Positions 1 through 8,895 of a stretch of DNA of 50,615 bases are shown here, in pieces. Numbering within the stretch: the stretch's first letter is position 1; every line of letters begins with the position of its first letter. A model generated the notes under the pieces. The model ran no database searches. It saw nothing but the letters and a program-made list of their open reading frames with translations, and had not been told where the DNA came from. The translations under genes were made by a program, and so were the position numbers. The DNA comes from an uncultured Lachnospiraceae bacterium (lineage in GTDB: Bacteria > Bacillota > Clostridia > Lachnospirales > Lachnospiraceae), in the NCBI GenBank assembly GCA_910586645.1, contig CAJUIS010000018.1, positions 1-50,615 of the forward strand, written 5' to 3'.

Positions 1-434
1 GATTCTCTTCTCTGATCTTTTTTTGCAATATCCTGACGCTTGTCATAAAGCTTTTTGCCCTTTGCAAGCGCAACCTGCACTTTGACAAGGCTTCCTTTCA
101 GATACACCTCTGCCGGAATCAGGGTATATCCCTTCTCCGCTGTCTTCTGCTGCAGTTTTAAAATTTCTTTTTTATGCATCAGAAGCTTTTTGGGCCTGAG
201 CGGATCCTTATTAAAAATATTTCCTTTTTCATAAGGGGAAATATGCATTCCATACACAATGACTTCTCCGTTCTCAATCCGGACAAACGCCTCTTTTATG
301 CTGCATTTTCCCATCCTAATAGACTTAACCTCCGTCCCGTGCAGACTCACGCCCGCCTCATAAAGCTCCTCAAAAAAATACTCATGCCGCGCTTTTTTAT
401 TATTCGCTATCCGTTTCACACTGTCCGCGCTCAT
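1..434 (-). CDS. smpB: SsrA-binding protein SmpB (3' end cut by window edge)
   Basis: SmpB binds tmRNA and delivers it to stalled ribosomes for trans-translation. The reading frame from the ATG at 432-434 stays open to the window edge (about 144 residues). It begins MSADSVKRIANNKKARHEYF and carries the family hallmarks GVSLHGTEVKSIR, then HISPYEKGNIFNKDPLRPKK, ending in the basic tail region YDKRQDIAKKDQRRE. Almost the whole protein is present; only the last few residues and the stop lie outside. Its start lies inside the end of rnr (35-nt overlap), so the two are probably translationally coupled. An ssrA (tmRNA) gene would be expected just beyond the left edge, but this cannot be seen here. 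Confidence 0.95.
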   Translation of the reverse strand, partial: MSADSVKRIANNKKARHEYFFEELYEAGVSLHGTEVKSIRMGKCSIKEAFVRIENGEVIVYGMHISPYEKGNIFNKDPLRPKKLLMHKKEILKLQQKTAEKGYTLIPAEVYLKGSLVKVQVALAKGKKLYDKRQDIAKKDQRRE

Positions 435-2565
435 CCAATCCCTCCTTTGCCAGTTCAAAATCCACAGTCCGAAGCATCGTGTCCGCATTCACAACTTTAA
501 CGTTTACTTTCTGTCCCAGCTTATAGCGCCGGTTTGTAGCCTCTCCCATAAGCTCATACGTATCTTCCAGATATCTGTAATAATCATCGGTAAGCGACGT
601 AATATGCACAAGCCCCTCCACCGTGTTGGGCAGCTCTACATACAGACCCCATGCGGTAACGCCTGAAATCACCCCGGAAAAAACTTCTCCGATATGCCTT
701 TTCATATACTCCGCTTTTTTTAACTTTTCCGTTTCCCGTTCCGCTTCTTCCGCGCGGCGCTCCGTCTCGCTTGAATGCTTTGCCACTTCCGGCAGAATCT
801 TATCGTAATGCGCCATTTTCTTTTCGTTCATCCTGCCCCGCAGGCAGTCTTTTATAATCCGGTGAATCTGCAGATCCGGATACCTTCGGATCGGAGAAGT
901 AAAGTGACAGTAATACGATGCGGCAAGCCCAAAATGCCCCGTGCTGATTACCCCGTATCTGGCCTGCTTCATCGAACGCAGCGTCAGCCGGCTGATCAAA
1001 AGCTCTTCCGGCGTCCCTTCGATTTTCTGTAAAAGCTTCTGCAGTTCTTTCGGATGGATTTCCTCCTGTCCGATGTGGATGGAATAACCGAAATTATTGA
1101 TAAACGCAGACAGTTTTTTTATTTTTTCCTCATCCGGATTGTCATGGGTGCGGTAGACAAACGGCGTCTGGCGCCAGAAAAAATCTTCTGCCACCGTCTC
1201 GTTTGCTATCAGCATGAAATCCTCGATAATCTTCGTCGCTGTGTTCCTTTCGTACGGCCTGATTTCCAGCGGGCGGCCGTCCCCGTCAAGCAGAATCTTC
1301 GTCTCCGGAAAGTCAAAATCAATGGAGCCTCGTTTCATGCGCCGCCTGCGCAAAATCACCGCAAGCTTCTCCATACGCTCAAGCATCGGCACAAATTCTT
1401 GGTATTCTTCCATAACTTCCGGATCCTTATCTTCCAGGATCTTTTTCACATTGGCATAACTCATGCGGCGATCGACGCAGATGACTGTTTCCGCAATTTT
1501 ATGGTCGATCACCCTGCCCTTTTCATCAATTTTCATTATACAGCTTAACGCAAGCCGGATCTCCCCCTGGTTCAAAGAACAAATCCCGTTCGAAAGCGTA
1601 TGCGGAAGCATCGGAATAACCCTGTCCACCAGATAAACGCTCGTGCCCCTTTCAAGAGCCTCGACATCCAGAGCGCTGTGCTCCTGCACATAATTTGTCA
1701 CATCCGCAATGTGTACGCCAAGACAGTATACGCCGTCCTCTTTTGTCAGCGTAACAGCGTCGTCCAGATCTTTTGCGTCTTCCCCGTCAATCGTGACCGT
1801 CTGCCAGTCCCGCAGATCCATGCGGCCTGCCATATCCGCGCCGGAAACTTCTTTTGCGGCGCGTTCCGCCTGGTTTTGCACGCGTACCGGAAACTCTGCC
1901 GGAAGCCCGTACGCTTTGGCCAAAGCCAGGATATCCGTGCCGGGATCGTTGATATGCCCCAGTATCTCAACGATTCTGCCTTCCGGTTTTTTCCCTTTCT
2001 TCCCGTAATCTTTGATTTCCACAACCACTTTATGCCCGCTGACTGCGCCTTTGGAATGTTCCTTCGGCACAAAAATATCCTGCAGGATCCGCGTATCGTC
2101 CGGCACAACAAACCCAAAGCTTTTGCTGCTCTGATACGTTCCAATGACCTGCGTCAGCCCGTGCGATACAATCTTTACAATGCTGCCCTCTCTGCGCTTT
2201 CCGGAAGCGGAAGGATTGAGCGTCACACAGACGGTATCTTTATGGAACGCGCCGTTTACCTTATCTGCCGGAATATAAATGTCTTCTGTTTCCCCTTCCA
2301 CAGCGACAAATCCAAATCCCTTTGCATGAGCCGTAAACGTTCCTGTTATAAAAGTCTCCGCTGATTTTACATATCTGCCCTTTTTTGAAACTTCGATCTT
2401 CCCGTCTTCCGCAAGCGCGTTTAAAACCTCTTCCAGTTCCTTTCGCTGCGCTTTTGGAACGGAAAGCAGCATCGCCATTTCGCCCAGCTTCATCGGCACA
2501 TAAAGTTCATCGCAGATCAATTCATATATCATTTTTTTCCGCTTCTCTAACTGTTCTTTTTCCAT
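400..2565 (-). CDS. rnr: Ribonuclease R
   Basis: RNase R is a processive 3'-5' exoribonuclease that degrades structured RNA and, with tmRNA-SmpB, non-stop mRNA. The protein (721 residues) has an N-terminal winged-helix region (about 1-70), two cold-shock OB folds, the RNB catalytic domain with the acidic motif DGEDAKDLDDAVTL, and a C-terminal S1 domain (EVFSGVISGVTAWGLYVEL). The start was set at MEKEQLEKRKK because an AGGAG lies about 11 nt upstream; in-frame starts further upstream lack a ribosome binding site and would add an unrelated 39-residue extension. It lies between secG and smpB, the usual Firmicutes order, and overlaps smpB by 35 nt. Confidence 0.96.
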   Translation of the reverse strand: MEKEQLEKRKKMIYELICDELYVPMKLGEMAMLLSVPKAQRKELEEVLNALAEDGKIEVSKKGRYVKSAETFITGTFTAHAKGFGFVAVEGETEDIYIPADKVNGAFHKDTVCVTLNPSASGKRREGSIVKIVSHGLTQVIGTYQSSKSFGFVVPDDTRILQDIFVPKEHSKGAVSGHKVVVEIKDYGKKGKKPEGRIVEILGHINDPGTDILALAKAYGLPAEFPVRVQNQAERAAKEVSGADMAGRMDLRDWQTVTIDGEDAKDLDDAVTLTKEDGVYCLGVHIADVTNYVQEHSALDVEALERGTSVYLVDRVIPMLPHTLSNGICSLNQGEIRLALSCIMKIDEKGRVIDHKIAETVICVDRRMSYANVKKILEDKDPEVMEEYQEFVPMLERMEKLAVILRRRRMKRGSIDFDFPETKILLDGDGRPLEIRPYERNTATKIIEDFMLIANETVAEDFFWRQTPFVYRTHDNPDEEKIKKLSAFINNFGYSIHIGQEEIHPKELQKLLQKIEGTPEELLISRLTLRSMKQARYGVISTGHFGLAASYYCHFTSPIRRYPDLQIHRIIKDCLRGRMNEKKMAHYDKILPEVAKHSSETERRAEEAERETEKLKKAEYMKRHIGEVFSGVISGVTAWGLYVELPNTVEGLVHITSLTDDYYRYLEDTYELMGEATNRRYKLGQKVNVKVVNADTMLRTVDFELAKEGLDERGQCETDSE

Positions 2566-2699
2566 ATTCTTCCCGGCTCCTCTCATATACCAGACACATC
2601 CGGCAGAAAACATCTGCGAAACGCCTTTCCTGTGAAATAAAATACAGCCTGCCCAAAAGCAGACTGTACGACCGCCGCCCATGCGGCAATTTCACCTGT

Positions 2700-2939
2700 T
2701 TAAAAGCTTCCGATATTCAGCGCTGCGGCAATCACCATGAACAGTACAACAAGCGCCCTGGTAACTTTTACCAGCATCCCTTCCATGGAACGTCCCTTGT
2801 TCTTGCCCCAATAAGTGTCCGCCGCTCCGGAAATGGCCCCAAGCCCTGCCGACTTGCCTTCCTGCATCAGAATAATCACTGTCATTGCCAGACATATTAA
2901 AATAAATACAACTGTTACAATCGTCTTTAATGCCGCCAC
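2700..2939 (-). CDS. secG: Preprotein translocase subunit SecG (GTG start)
   Basis: SecG is the small accessory membrane subunit of the SecYEG channel. The GTG at 2937-2939 was chosen as start because AGGAGGT sits 8 nt upstream and it gives 79 residues, the normal SecG length; a longer reading from 3014 would run through the promoter. Two membrane segments flank the conserved cytoplasmic loop (IILMQEGKSAGLGAISG, then ADTYWGKNKGRSMEGML), and the second hydrophobic stretch is ALVVLFMVIAAALNIG. It is first in an operon with rnr and smpB, behind the promoter at 2991-3019. Confidence 0.95.
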   Translation of the reverse strand: MAALKTIVTVVFILICLAMTVIILMQEGKSAGLGAISGAADTYWGKNKGRSMEGMLVKVTRALVVLFMVIAAALNIGSF

Positions 2940-2990
2940 GGGTATTACCTCCTGCAATCTGTTTGTTCTTTCATTTTCAAAACTTCTATC

Positions 2991-3019
2991 AGTATAGCAC
3001 AGAGACGGCCGCATTTCAA
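2991..3019 (-). promoter_or_regulatory. Sigma-A promoter of secG-rnr-smpB
   Basis: On the minus strand, TTGAAA (3014-3019), a 17-bp spacer and TATACT (2991-2996), with a TGC extension directly before the -10 box. It lies about 50 nt upstream of the SecG GTG start and just after the eno stop codon. Confidence 0.7.
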
Positions 3020-3027
3020 CTATAAAA

Positions 3028-4365
3028 TCACAATTTTTTTACCCCAAACTCCGCCGTATCCGAAAGTTCCTCTTCAATCCTGAGAAGCTGGTTATACTTC
3101 GCTACCCGGTCCGTCCTGCAGGGCGCCCCCGTTTTAATCTGGCCGCAGTTTACCGCAACCGCAAGATCTGCAATCGTCGTGTCCTCCGTCTCACCGGAGC
3201 GATGTGAAACAACAGCCGTGTAACCGGCTCTGTGCGCCGTCTCAATCGCTTCTAATGTCTCCGAAAGCGTTCCGATCTGGTTTGGCTTAATCAGGATGGA
3301 GTTGCCGCATCTCTGTGAAATCCCCTTCTTCAGCCTTGCCGTATTCGTAACAAACAAATCGTCCCCGACAAGCTGCACCTTTTTTCCAAGACGTTTCGTC
3401 ATCTGCCCAAATCCTTCCCAGTCTTCTTCATTCAGGCCGTCTTCAATGGAAAAAATCGGATATTTCCCGCAAAGCTCCTCATACAAAAGAATCATCTCTT
3501 CCGTGGTGCGCATCACGGCCTCGACATTTGTCTGCGGATGCGACGCTTTCAAAATCTCCGTCTCTCCTTCAAAATAGTACATCCCGCTTTCACCGTCATA
3601 CAATTCTGAGGCCGCCGCGTCCATCGCAAACATAATATCTTTCCCGCATTCATAACCGGCCGCTTCCACCGCCCGGACAAGATAATCAAACACTTCAAAC
3701 GCATCCTTTAAATCCGGCGCAAAACCGCCCTCGTCTCCTACCGCCGTCGACTTTAAATCCTTTTCCAGAATCTTTTTCAGCGAATGATAAACTTCTGAAC
3801 CCATCCGAAGCGCCTCCCGGAAAGACTTCGCTCCCATTGGCATAATCATAAATTCCTGAAAATCCACTGTATTTTTTGCATGCTTCCCTCCGTTTAGAAT
3901 ATTCATCATGGGAACGGGAAGCACATACGATGAACATCCCCCGATATATCGGTACAAAGGAAGGGAAAGCGCCGCAGAAGCCGCCTTTGCCGCAGCAATC
4001 GACACTCCGAGCGTAGCGTTTGCGCCCAGCCGCTTTTTATTTTCCGTACCGTCAAGTTCAATCAGCTTCGCGTCGATCTGTTTTTGTTCCAGGGCGTTCT
4101 TTCCAATCAGCTCTTTCGCTATTTTCTCGTTGATATGGGAGACAGCCTTTCTTACGCCGGCTCCGCAATACCTCTTATCCCTGTCCCTTAACTCCACCGC
4201 CTCAAACTGTCCGGTAGACGCTCCCGACGGCACGGCGGCCCTTCCCGAAAAAATCCGTTTCGTCACATGATTTTTTACAACGACTTCCGCCTCTACCGTC
4301 GGATTGCCCCTTGAATCCATAATTTCCCGTCCGGTTACTTCCCTGATTTCCAGATATGTTTTCAT
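3028..4365 (-). CDS. eno: Enolase
   Basis: Enolase converts 2-phosphoglycerate to phosphoenolpyruvate in glycolysis. The 445-residue protein is of normal length (slightly long). It contains DSRGNPTVEAEV near the N-terminus, GASTG loop residues at about 48-52, VGDEGGFAPDL with the catalytic Glu at about 212, the Mg-binding SIEDGLNEEDW at about 306, VGDDLFVTN at about 333, and the family signature SILIKPNQIGT with catalytic Lys at about 360, followed by SHRSGETEDT. AGGAG lies 6-7 nt before the ATG. The gene has a 62-bp gap to the upstream membrane-protein gene. No clear terminator separates it from secG. Confidence 0.97.
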   Translation of the reverse strand: MKTYLEIREVTGREIMDSRGNPTVEAEVVVKNHVTKRIFSGRAAVPSGASTGQFEAVELRDRDKRYCGAGVRKAVSHINEKIAKELIGKNALEQKQIDAKLIELDGTENKKRLGANATLGVSIAAAKAASAALSLPLYRYIGGCSSYVLPVPMMNILNGGKHAKNTVDFQEFMIMPMGAKSFREALRMGSEVYHSLKKILEKDLKSTAVGDEGGFAPDLKDAFEVFDYLVRAVEAAGYECGKDIMFAMDAAASELYDGESGMYYFEGETEILKASHPQTNVEAVMRTTEEMILLYEELCGKYPIFSIEDGLNEEDWEGFGQMTKRLGKKVQLVGDDLFVTNTARLKKGISQRCGNSILIKPNQIGTLSETLEAIETAHRAGYTAVVSHRSGETEDTTIADLAVAVNCGQIKTGAPCRTDRVAKYNQLLRIEEELSDTAEFGVKKL

Positions 4366-4427
4366 ACTAAGCTCCTTTTCGTTATTTTGGATTAGTATTT
4401 ACTGAAAATCCGAAAAATATACCGCCT

Positions 4428-6077
4428 TTACTCAACCGACACCACTGTACAGATGCCGTTTGACGCCATTTCATATTCCAGTGAAATCATATCCCCGACA
4501 GAGAATTTTACGATGTCAATCAGCGTGGAATCCGCCACGTTCACGTCAAAAATCTCCTCCGAATTTTCAAGGCAGATATAGTAATGCGTATTTCCTTCTA
4601 CCACCACAGGCGCAATGGACGCGATTTTCCCTCTCGCCTTTTCAAAGACTCCCGCGCTGTCACTCTTTGTAATCCCATTCGTCGTAAGCAGGCGCACATA
4701 AGATTTCTCGCACTCCTGTACGGTATCGCCAATCGCCACCCACTGGTATTTCTGCACATTGACCATCGCATACTTTTTCACCAGCCCTGCGCCGTCTTTT
4801 AACGCCATAAAATAGGTCGGCTCCCCGGAAATATTAAGAAGCAGCGGAAAACTCGCCCGGTATCCCAGATTCTGCACCTGCCCTTCCGCCGAAGACATCG
4901 CGGAATCTTCGATCGCTCCTTCCACCGTATAAAACTTTGTCTCCATCGTGCGCTGGTTCATCAGCACAAATCCCACATTCGACTGATCCCCGCTGACCGA
5001 CGTGATTCCCGTATACACCCAGACGTCATCGTCCAGAGCAATGTAATTGTATCCGTTTGTGGCCTGCAGGCAGTCCTTCTGACTTAAAATGCTGTTAAAA
5101 TATCCATGTTTCAGCGTCCCGTGATAATTGTAAAGGCTCGTCAGAAGTTCCGCCGAATACACTTTATCCACCCAGTTCGGCACGTCCGCCACGTCGTACT
5201 CTTCGCATTCTCCCGTAATCGCGTTGCACAAAATAACCTGGCCTATCGTCTGCCCTCCAAACAGGCCGATGTTAAACTTCTTGACCGGACATACCCAAAA
5301 CGGCGTCCCTTCATCGTCAATTTCAAAGAAAATCTGATCGTCAAAAATATACGTCGGATAATGAAACCTGAGATGCCTGTAAATATTCCGGTTAAAATAC
5401 TCCGACTCCGAATAACGGATTCCTGCGCTTAACTTAACGCATTCTGTATTCTGCGTCGCCATGTCAATCCTTATATATGCCGGAATTCCCTTGCTTTGGT
5501 TTGTCAGCCATTTAATCGGGCTTGCATAGACAAGCGGCGCCACGCGCACCGGAGTGTCCTGATAATTGATCTGCGTATATTCGCTGCTCACCTCAAACTG
5601 CGACACCATATCCACCATACTCCCCATCTTCCGGTTGCCCAAAAGCTCCGCCGAGTCTTTATCCAAAAGCGGGATTGTCTTATAGCTGACCTCCTTGATA
5701 TCCCTGGAAAAATCACTGTTTTCCACAGTCAGAAGCTGCTGGTATTTCGAAGCGTTTACAATCGGGGAAGACAAAACTGCCCCGACAAAATAAACCAGGG
5801 CGACTGCGATAAACAAAAGCACGCCTGCTTTTACTGTTTTAGACCCCGAAAAAAGCTCCCGTATCCTGAACTGTCCCGGAGCAAAACCGCTGTTTTTTAC
5901 TTCTTTTCTCGTTTGTGCCAGTGCATACGAAACGGTAAACACGGCAATTAAAAACAACAGGCACTGCCAGAACCCGGCCGAGTGTATATTAATTGCCGGA
6001 AGCGTAACATAATAATAAATCCCAATGACGACCGCCGCAAGCAATATGACGGTCAGTTTCTTTCCTTTATTTTTCAT
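4428..6077 (-). CDS. Membrane-anchored protein of unknown function
   Basis: I do not recognise the family. The 549-residue protein starts MKNKGKKLTVILLA; AGGAGG lies 8 nt upstream, and this ATG sits inside the last codons of the preceding GTPase gene (11-nt overlap), so translation is probably coupled. Three hydrophobic segments occupy about residues 8-28, 36-55 and 80-102 (VLLFIAVALVYFVGAV). The remaining 440 or so residues look like a soluble, mostly beta-rich domain without Cys clusters or recognisable catalytic motifs, probably outside the cell. Aromatic and Tyr-rich stretches such as NYHGTLKHGYFNSIL recur. Its tight link to the ribosomal GTPase-nuclease gene is the only functional hint. 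Confidence 0.75.
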   Translation of the reverse strand: MKNKGKKLTVILLAAVVIGIYYYVTLPAINIHSAGFWQCLLFLIAVFTVSYALAQTRKEVKNSGFAPGQFRIRELFSGSKTVKAGVLLFIAVALVYFVGAVLSSPIVNASKYQQLLTVENSDFSRDIKEVSYKTIPLLDKDSAELLGNRKMGSMVDMVSQFEVSSEYTQINYQDTPVRVAPLVYASPIKWLTNQSKGIPAYIRIDMATQNTECVKLSAGIRYSESEYFNRNIYRHLRFHYPTYIFDDQIFFEIDDEGTPFWVCPVKKFNIGLFGGQTIGQVILCNAITGECEEYDVADVPNWVDKVYSAELLTSLYNYHGTLKHGYFNSILSQKDCLQATNGYNYIALDDDVWVYTGITSVSGDQSNVGFVLMNQRTMETKFYTVEGAIEDSAMSSAEGQVQNLGYRASFPLLLNISGEPTYFMALKDGAGLVKKYAMVNVQKYQWVAIGDTVQECEKSYVRLLTTNGITKSDSAGVFEKARGKIASIAPVVVEGNTHYYICLENSEEIFDVNVADSTLIDIVKFSVGDMISLEYEMASNGICTVVSVE

Positions 6078-8805
6078 CTCTGCATCCTCCTGATCTGATT
6101 GCTGACTGAATCTGCTCTCCCACTTCTTCCGGCACATCGTCCAGAAGATATCTGCGGCCGCCTTTGGCCGCCTGTTCCTGTTCTTCCATAAGCTCCCGGT
6201 TCATCCGCTCAATCTCTTTATGCAGATCCTGCGCAGATAAAAGCAGACAGCCCGCTCCCCGGATAATGATCTGCTCCATGCCGTCCGAAGTCGCTACGGT
6301 GATACGGTATTTTTTTGCATTGTCATGCGCAAATTTCTCAATATAGGCGTCGGCCGTCTCCGCTTCTTTTGTATACACCACATGGATGTTGTGATAATCA
6401 AAGATCTCCTCTTTGTGCCCTGACACCCGGTATGCGTCAAACACTGCAATCAGACTGCATTTTTTTACTCCCTGATAATTGCAGAGAATGTCTAAAAGCC
6501 TCCCTCTCGCACCGTCCATATTATTTTCGGAAAGCTCCTTTAACTCTTCCCAAGCATAGATAATATTATACCCGTCCACAAGCAGGCATTCCTCTCTCAA
6601 ATCCTCCTTTTTGCTTTTGCGCGGCGGCACAGATTCACCATAACCGCCCGGGGAACCGGAAACATCCGCTGCGCGGGTGCGCCTGCCCGCTTTAAAACCT
6701 TTTTTGGAAACCGGAGTTTTCCGCCTGTTCGCATCGTATGCCCTTGACAAAATAGCGTCCACTTCTTCTGTGGAAATCCATTCTTCCGGTTCTGAAAAGC
6801 TCTTTGAAAAGACAGCCCGCTCCCCTTCCTGCCTTTCCTCTTTTTTCTGCAGAACGCTTTCCAGATGCATATATTCCGGCACCCGGTCCCACTCTACAAA
6901 TACCCCGGCTCCATGAGAGCAAAATACAGATCCCGTCGGATTGTCCAGATCCGATTCCGAATCATAACCGATGCTTTCCGCCACTTCCTCCTGGTTTTTA
7001 CATACGTCGTAACCTCCGTAACTCAAAAACAGACGTCCGGTTCCCCTTGTATAAGCGGCTATTTTTCCCGCATATTCCTGCAGTGCGGCCACTGGCGCCT
7101 TTCCGGTCAGTACGGCTGTCTGCCCGCAGATCTGCGGGCCTTCCACCGTGGCGCCATGCAGTTTCAAATCCGTCATCGCCCGCCCCACAAAATCTTCCGG
7201 CAATTCCAGACGGTATTCATAATATGGTTCCAAAAGAATAATCCTGGCCTGCTTTAACCCCTGTCTGACCGCCCGGTAAACCGCCTCTCTGAAATCGCCT
7301 CCTTCCGTATGCTTTTGATGCGCCTTTCCTGATACAAGCGTAATTTTTATATCTGTAACAGCCGATCCTGTCAGCGTTCCGATATGCTCTTTCTCCATTA
7401 AATGCGTCAGCGCAAGCCGCTGCCAGTTCCTGTCCAGAACGTCTTCGCTGCAGGAAGAAGCGTATGTCATGCCGCCGCCCCGCTCATTCGGTTCCAGCAG
7501 AAGATGCACCTCCGCGTAATGGCGCAGCGGCTCAAAATGTCCGACGCCTTCCACTGTGTCCGCAATCGTCTCTTTATAAAGAATCTGCCCTGTGCCAAAA
7601 CCAATCTCTATTCCAAACTTGTCTTTTACCTGCCTTTTGAAAACCTCTGTCCGCACTTCCCCCATCACCCGCACCAAAATCTCCTGATGCGTTTTATTCC
7701 AAATCAGGTGAAGCCTTGGATCTTCCTCTTCCAACTGGCGCAGCTTCGGCATAATCTGCATCGCATCACAGTCTTTGGGCAAAACAATCCGGTACGTCAG
7801 CGCCGGTTCCAGCAAAGGCGCAGACGCTTCCGGTTCGGCGCCAAGCCCTTCTCCCGGCCGGCTCCTGGTAAGTCCTGTTACAGCGCAGACGCTTCCCGCC
7901 GGAACTTCATTTGCCGTTTCATATTTGGCGCCGGAATAAATCCGGATCTGCCCGGCTTTTTCCTCCCAGCCTCCCTTTTCACTGCGCAGCGGCATTCTGA
8001 CTTTCAGACTTCCTCCCGTCACTTTCAGATACGTCAGCCTCTGTCCCGCTTCGTCCCTTGCAATCTTAAACACTTTTGCCCCGAATTCTTCCGGGTATTC
8101 TTTTTGTATGGCATATTCTGAAATTCCCTGCAGGCATTCTTCCACTCCGATCTGTTTTAACGCGGAGCCAAAATAGCAGGGAAAAATTTTTCGTTCTGCA
8201 ATCATACGGCGAATCATTCCGTCTTCCACGCGCCCCGTCTCAAGAAAAGCTTCCAGAGCGTCTTCACTGCACACTGCCGCCTCTTCAAAAAAACTCTCCG
8301 CGCCCGTATCTTCAAAGGATATGCAGTTATCAGAGAGCTGCTCTTTTAATTCCTCCAAAAGCGCCAGAGCGTCCGTCCCCGCCTGATCCATTTTATTGAT
8401 AAATAAAAAAACGGGAATCCGGTATTCCAAAAGCAGCCGCCAGAGCGTCTTCGTATGCCCCTGTACGCCGTCCGCGCCGCTTATGACCAAAATAGCATAA
8501 TCCAAAACCAAAAGCGTGCGCTCCATTTCAGAGGCAAGATCCATATGCCCCGGCGTATCCAAAAGCGTAACCGTAAGTCCCGGCAGTTCCAAAACAGCCT
8601 GTTTGGAAAATATCGTAATCCCTCTTTCCCGTTCCAGAGCGTCCGTATCCAGATAGGAATCCTGCTTATCCACTCTTCCCCTTTTTCGAATCATGCCGGC
8701 TGCATACAAAAGCCCCTCCGAAAGCGTCGTCTTTCCCGCATCCACATGGGCCAACAGACCGGCGCATATATGCTTTTTCTCTTTTTTTGCTTCCTGTCCG
8801 CCCAT
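6067..8805 (-). CDS. Tet(M)/EF-G-like ribosomal GTPase fused to YacP/Rae1-type NYN nuclease domain
   Basis: A 912-residue fusion. Residues 1 to about 660 are a translational GTPase of the Tet(M)/EF-G type: G1 AHVDAGKTT (19-27), switch RGITI (61-65), G3 DTPGH (83-87), G4 NKMD (137-140), then domains II-V ending near VFCSHGAGVFVEWDRVPEY. A basic linker (about 690-735) leads to a C-terminal NYN domain (about 736-890) with LLVDGYNIIYAW, VFDAYR, ETADAYIEK and TSDGMEQ, the acidic pattern of YacP/Rae1, which in Bacillus subtilis cleaves mRNA in the ribosomal A site. The domain IV tip reads GKAHQKHTEGGDF rather than the Tet(M) Ser-Pro-Val loop, so drug protection is doubtful. The ATG follows a strong AGGAGGAGG. 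I infer a GTP-driven ribosome-bound mRNA cleavage or rescue role. Confidence 0.85.
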   Translation of the reverse strand: MGGQEAKKEKKHICAGLLAHVDAGKTTLSEGLLYAAGMIRKRGRVDKQDSYLDTDALERERGITIFSKQAVLELPGLTVTLLDTPGHMDLASEMERTLLVLDYAILVISGADGVQGHTKTLWRLLLEYRIPVFLFINKMDQAGTDALALLEELKEQLSDNCISFEDTGAESFFEEAAVCSEDALEAFLETGRVEDGMIRRMIAERKIFPCYFGSALKQIGVEECLQGISEYAIQKEYPEEFGAKVFKIARDEAGQRLTYLKVTGGSLKVRMPLRSEKGGWEEKAGQIRIYSGAKYETANEVPAGSVCAVTGLTRSRPGEGLGAEPEASAPLLEPALTYRIVLPKDCDAMQIMPKLRQLEEEDPRLHLIWNKTHQEILVRVMGEVRTEVFKRQVKDKFGIEIGFGTGQILYKETIADTVEGVGHFEPLRHYAEVHLLLEPNERGGGMTYASSCSEDVLDRNWQRLALTHLMEKEHIGTLTGSAVTDIKITLVSGKAHQKHTEGGDFREAVYRAVRQGLKQARIILLEPYYEYRLELPEDFVGRAMTDLKLHGATVEGPQICGQTAVLTGKAPVAALQEYAGKIAAYTRGTGRLFLSYGGYDVCKNQEEVAESIGYDSESDLDNPTGSVFCSHGAGVFVEWDRVPEYMHLESVLQKKEERQEGERAVFSKSFSEPEEWISTEEVDAILSRAYDANRRKTPVSKKGFKAGRRTRAADVSGSPGGYGESVPPRKSKKEDLREECLLVDGYNIIYAWEELKELSENNMDGARGRLLDILCNYQGVKKCSLIAVFDAYRVSGHKEEIFDYHNIHVVYTKEAETADAYIEKFAHDNAKKYRITVATSDGMEQIIIRGAGCLLLSAQDLHKEIERMNRELMEEQEQAAKGGRRYLLDDVPEEVGEQIQSAIRSGGCRDEK

Positions 8806-8838
8806 AAAAACGCCTCCTCCTGCGATATACTTCTATTC

Positions 8839-8867
8839 AGTATAGCACAAGAGGAGGCCATCGTCGA
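8839..8867 (-). promoter_or_regulatory. Promoter of the GTPase-NYN fusion gene
   Basis: Minus strand TCGACG (8862-8867), 17-bp spacer, TATACT (8839-8844) with TGC extension before the -10 box. It sits 34 nt upstream of the ATG. No leader peptide or attenuator of the tet(M) kind fits in this short leader. Confidence 0.55.
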
Positions 8868-8895
8868 GATGCTGCGTCCGCAAGAATATGAATTA

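Noticed and set aside
1600..2364. Plus-strand open frame opposite rnr
   Set aside because: Shadow of RNase R; no ribosome binding site or family resemblance.
6067..8805. Calling the GTPase a tetracycline resistance gene
   Set aside because: The domain IV loop needed to displace the drug is replaced by GKAHQKHTEGGDF, the protein carries an extra nuclease domain and no attenuator leader is present.
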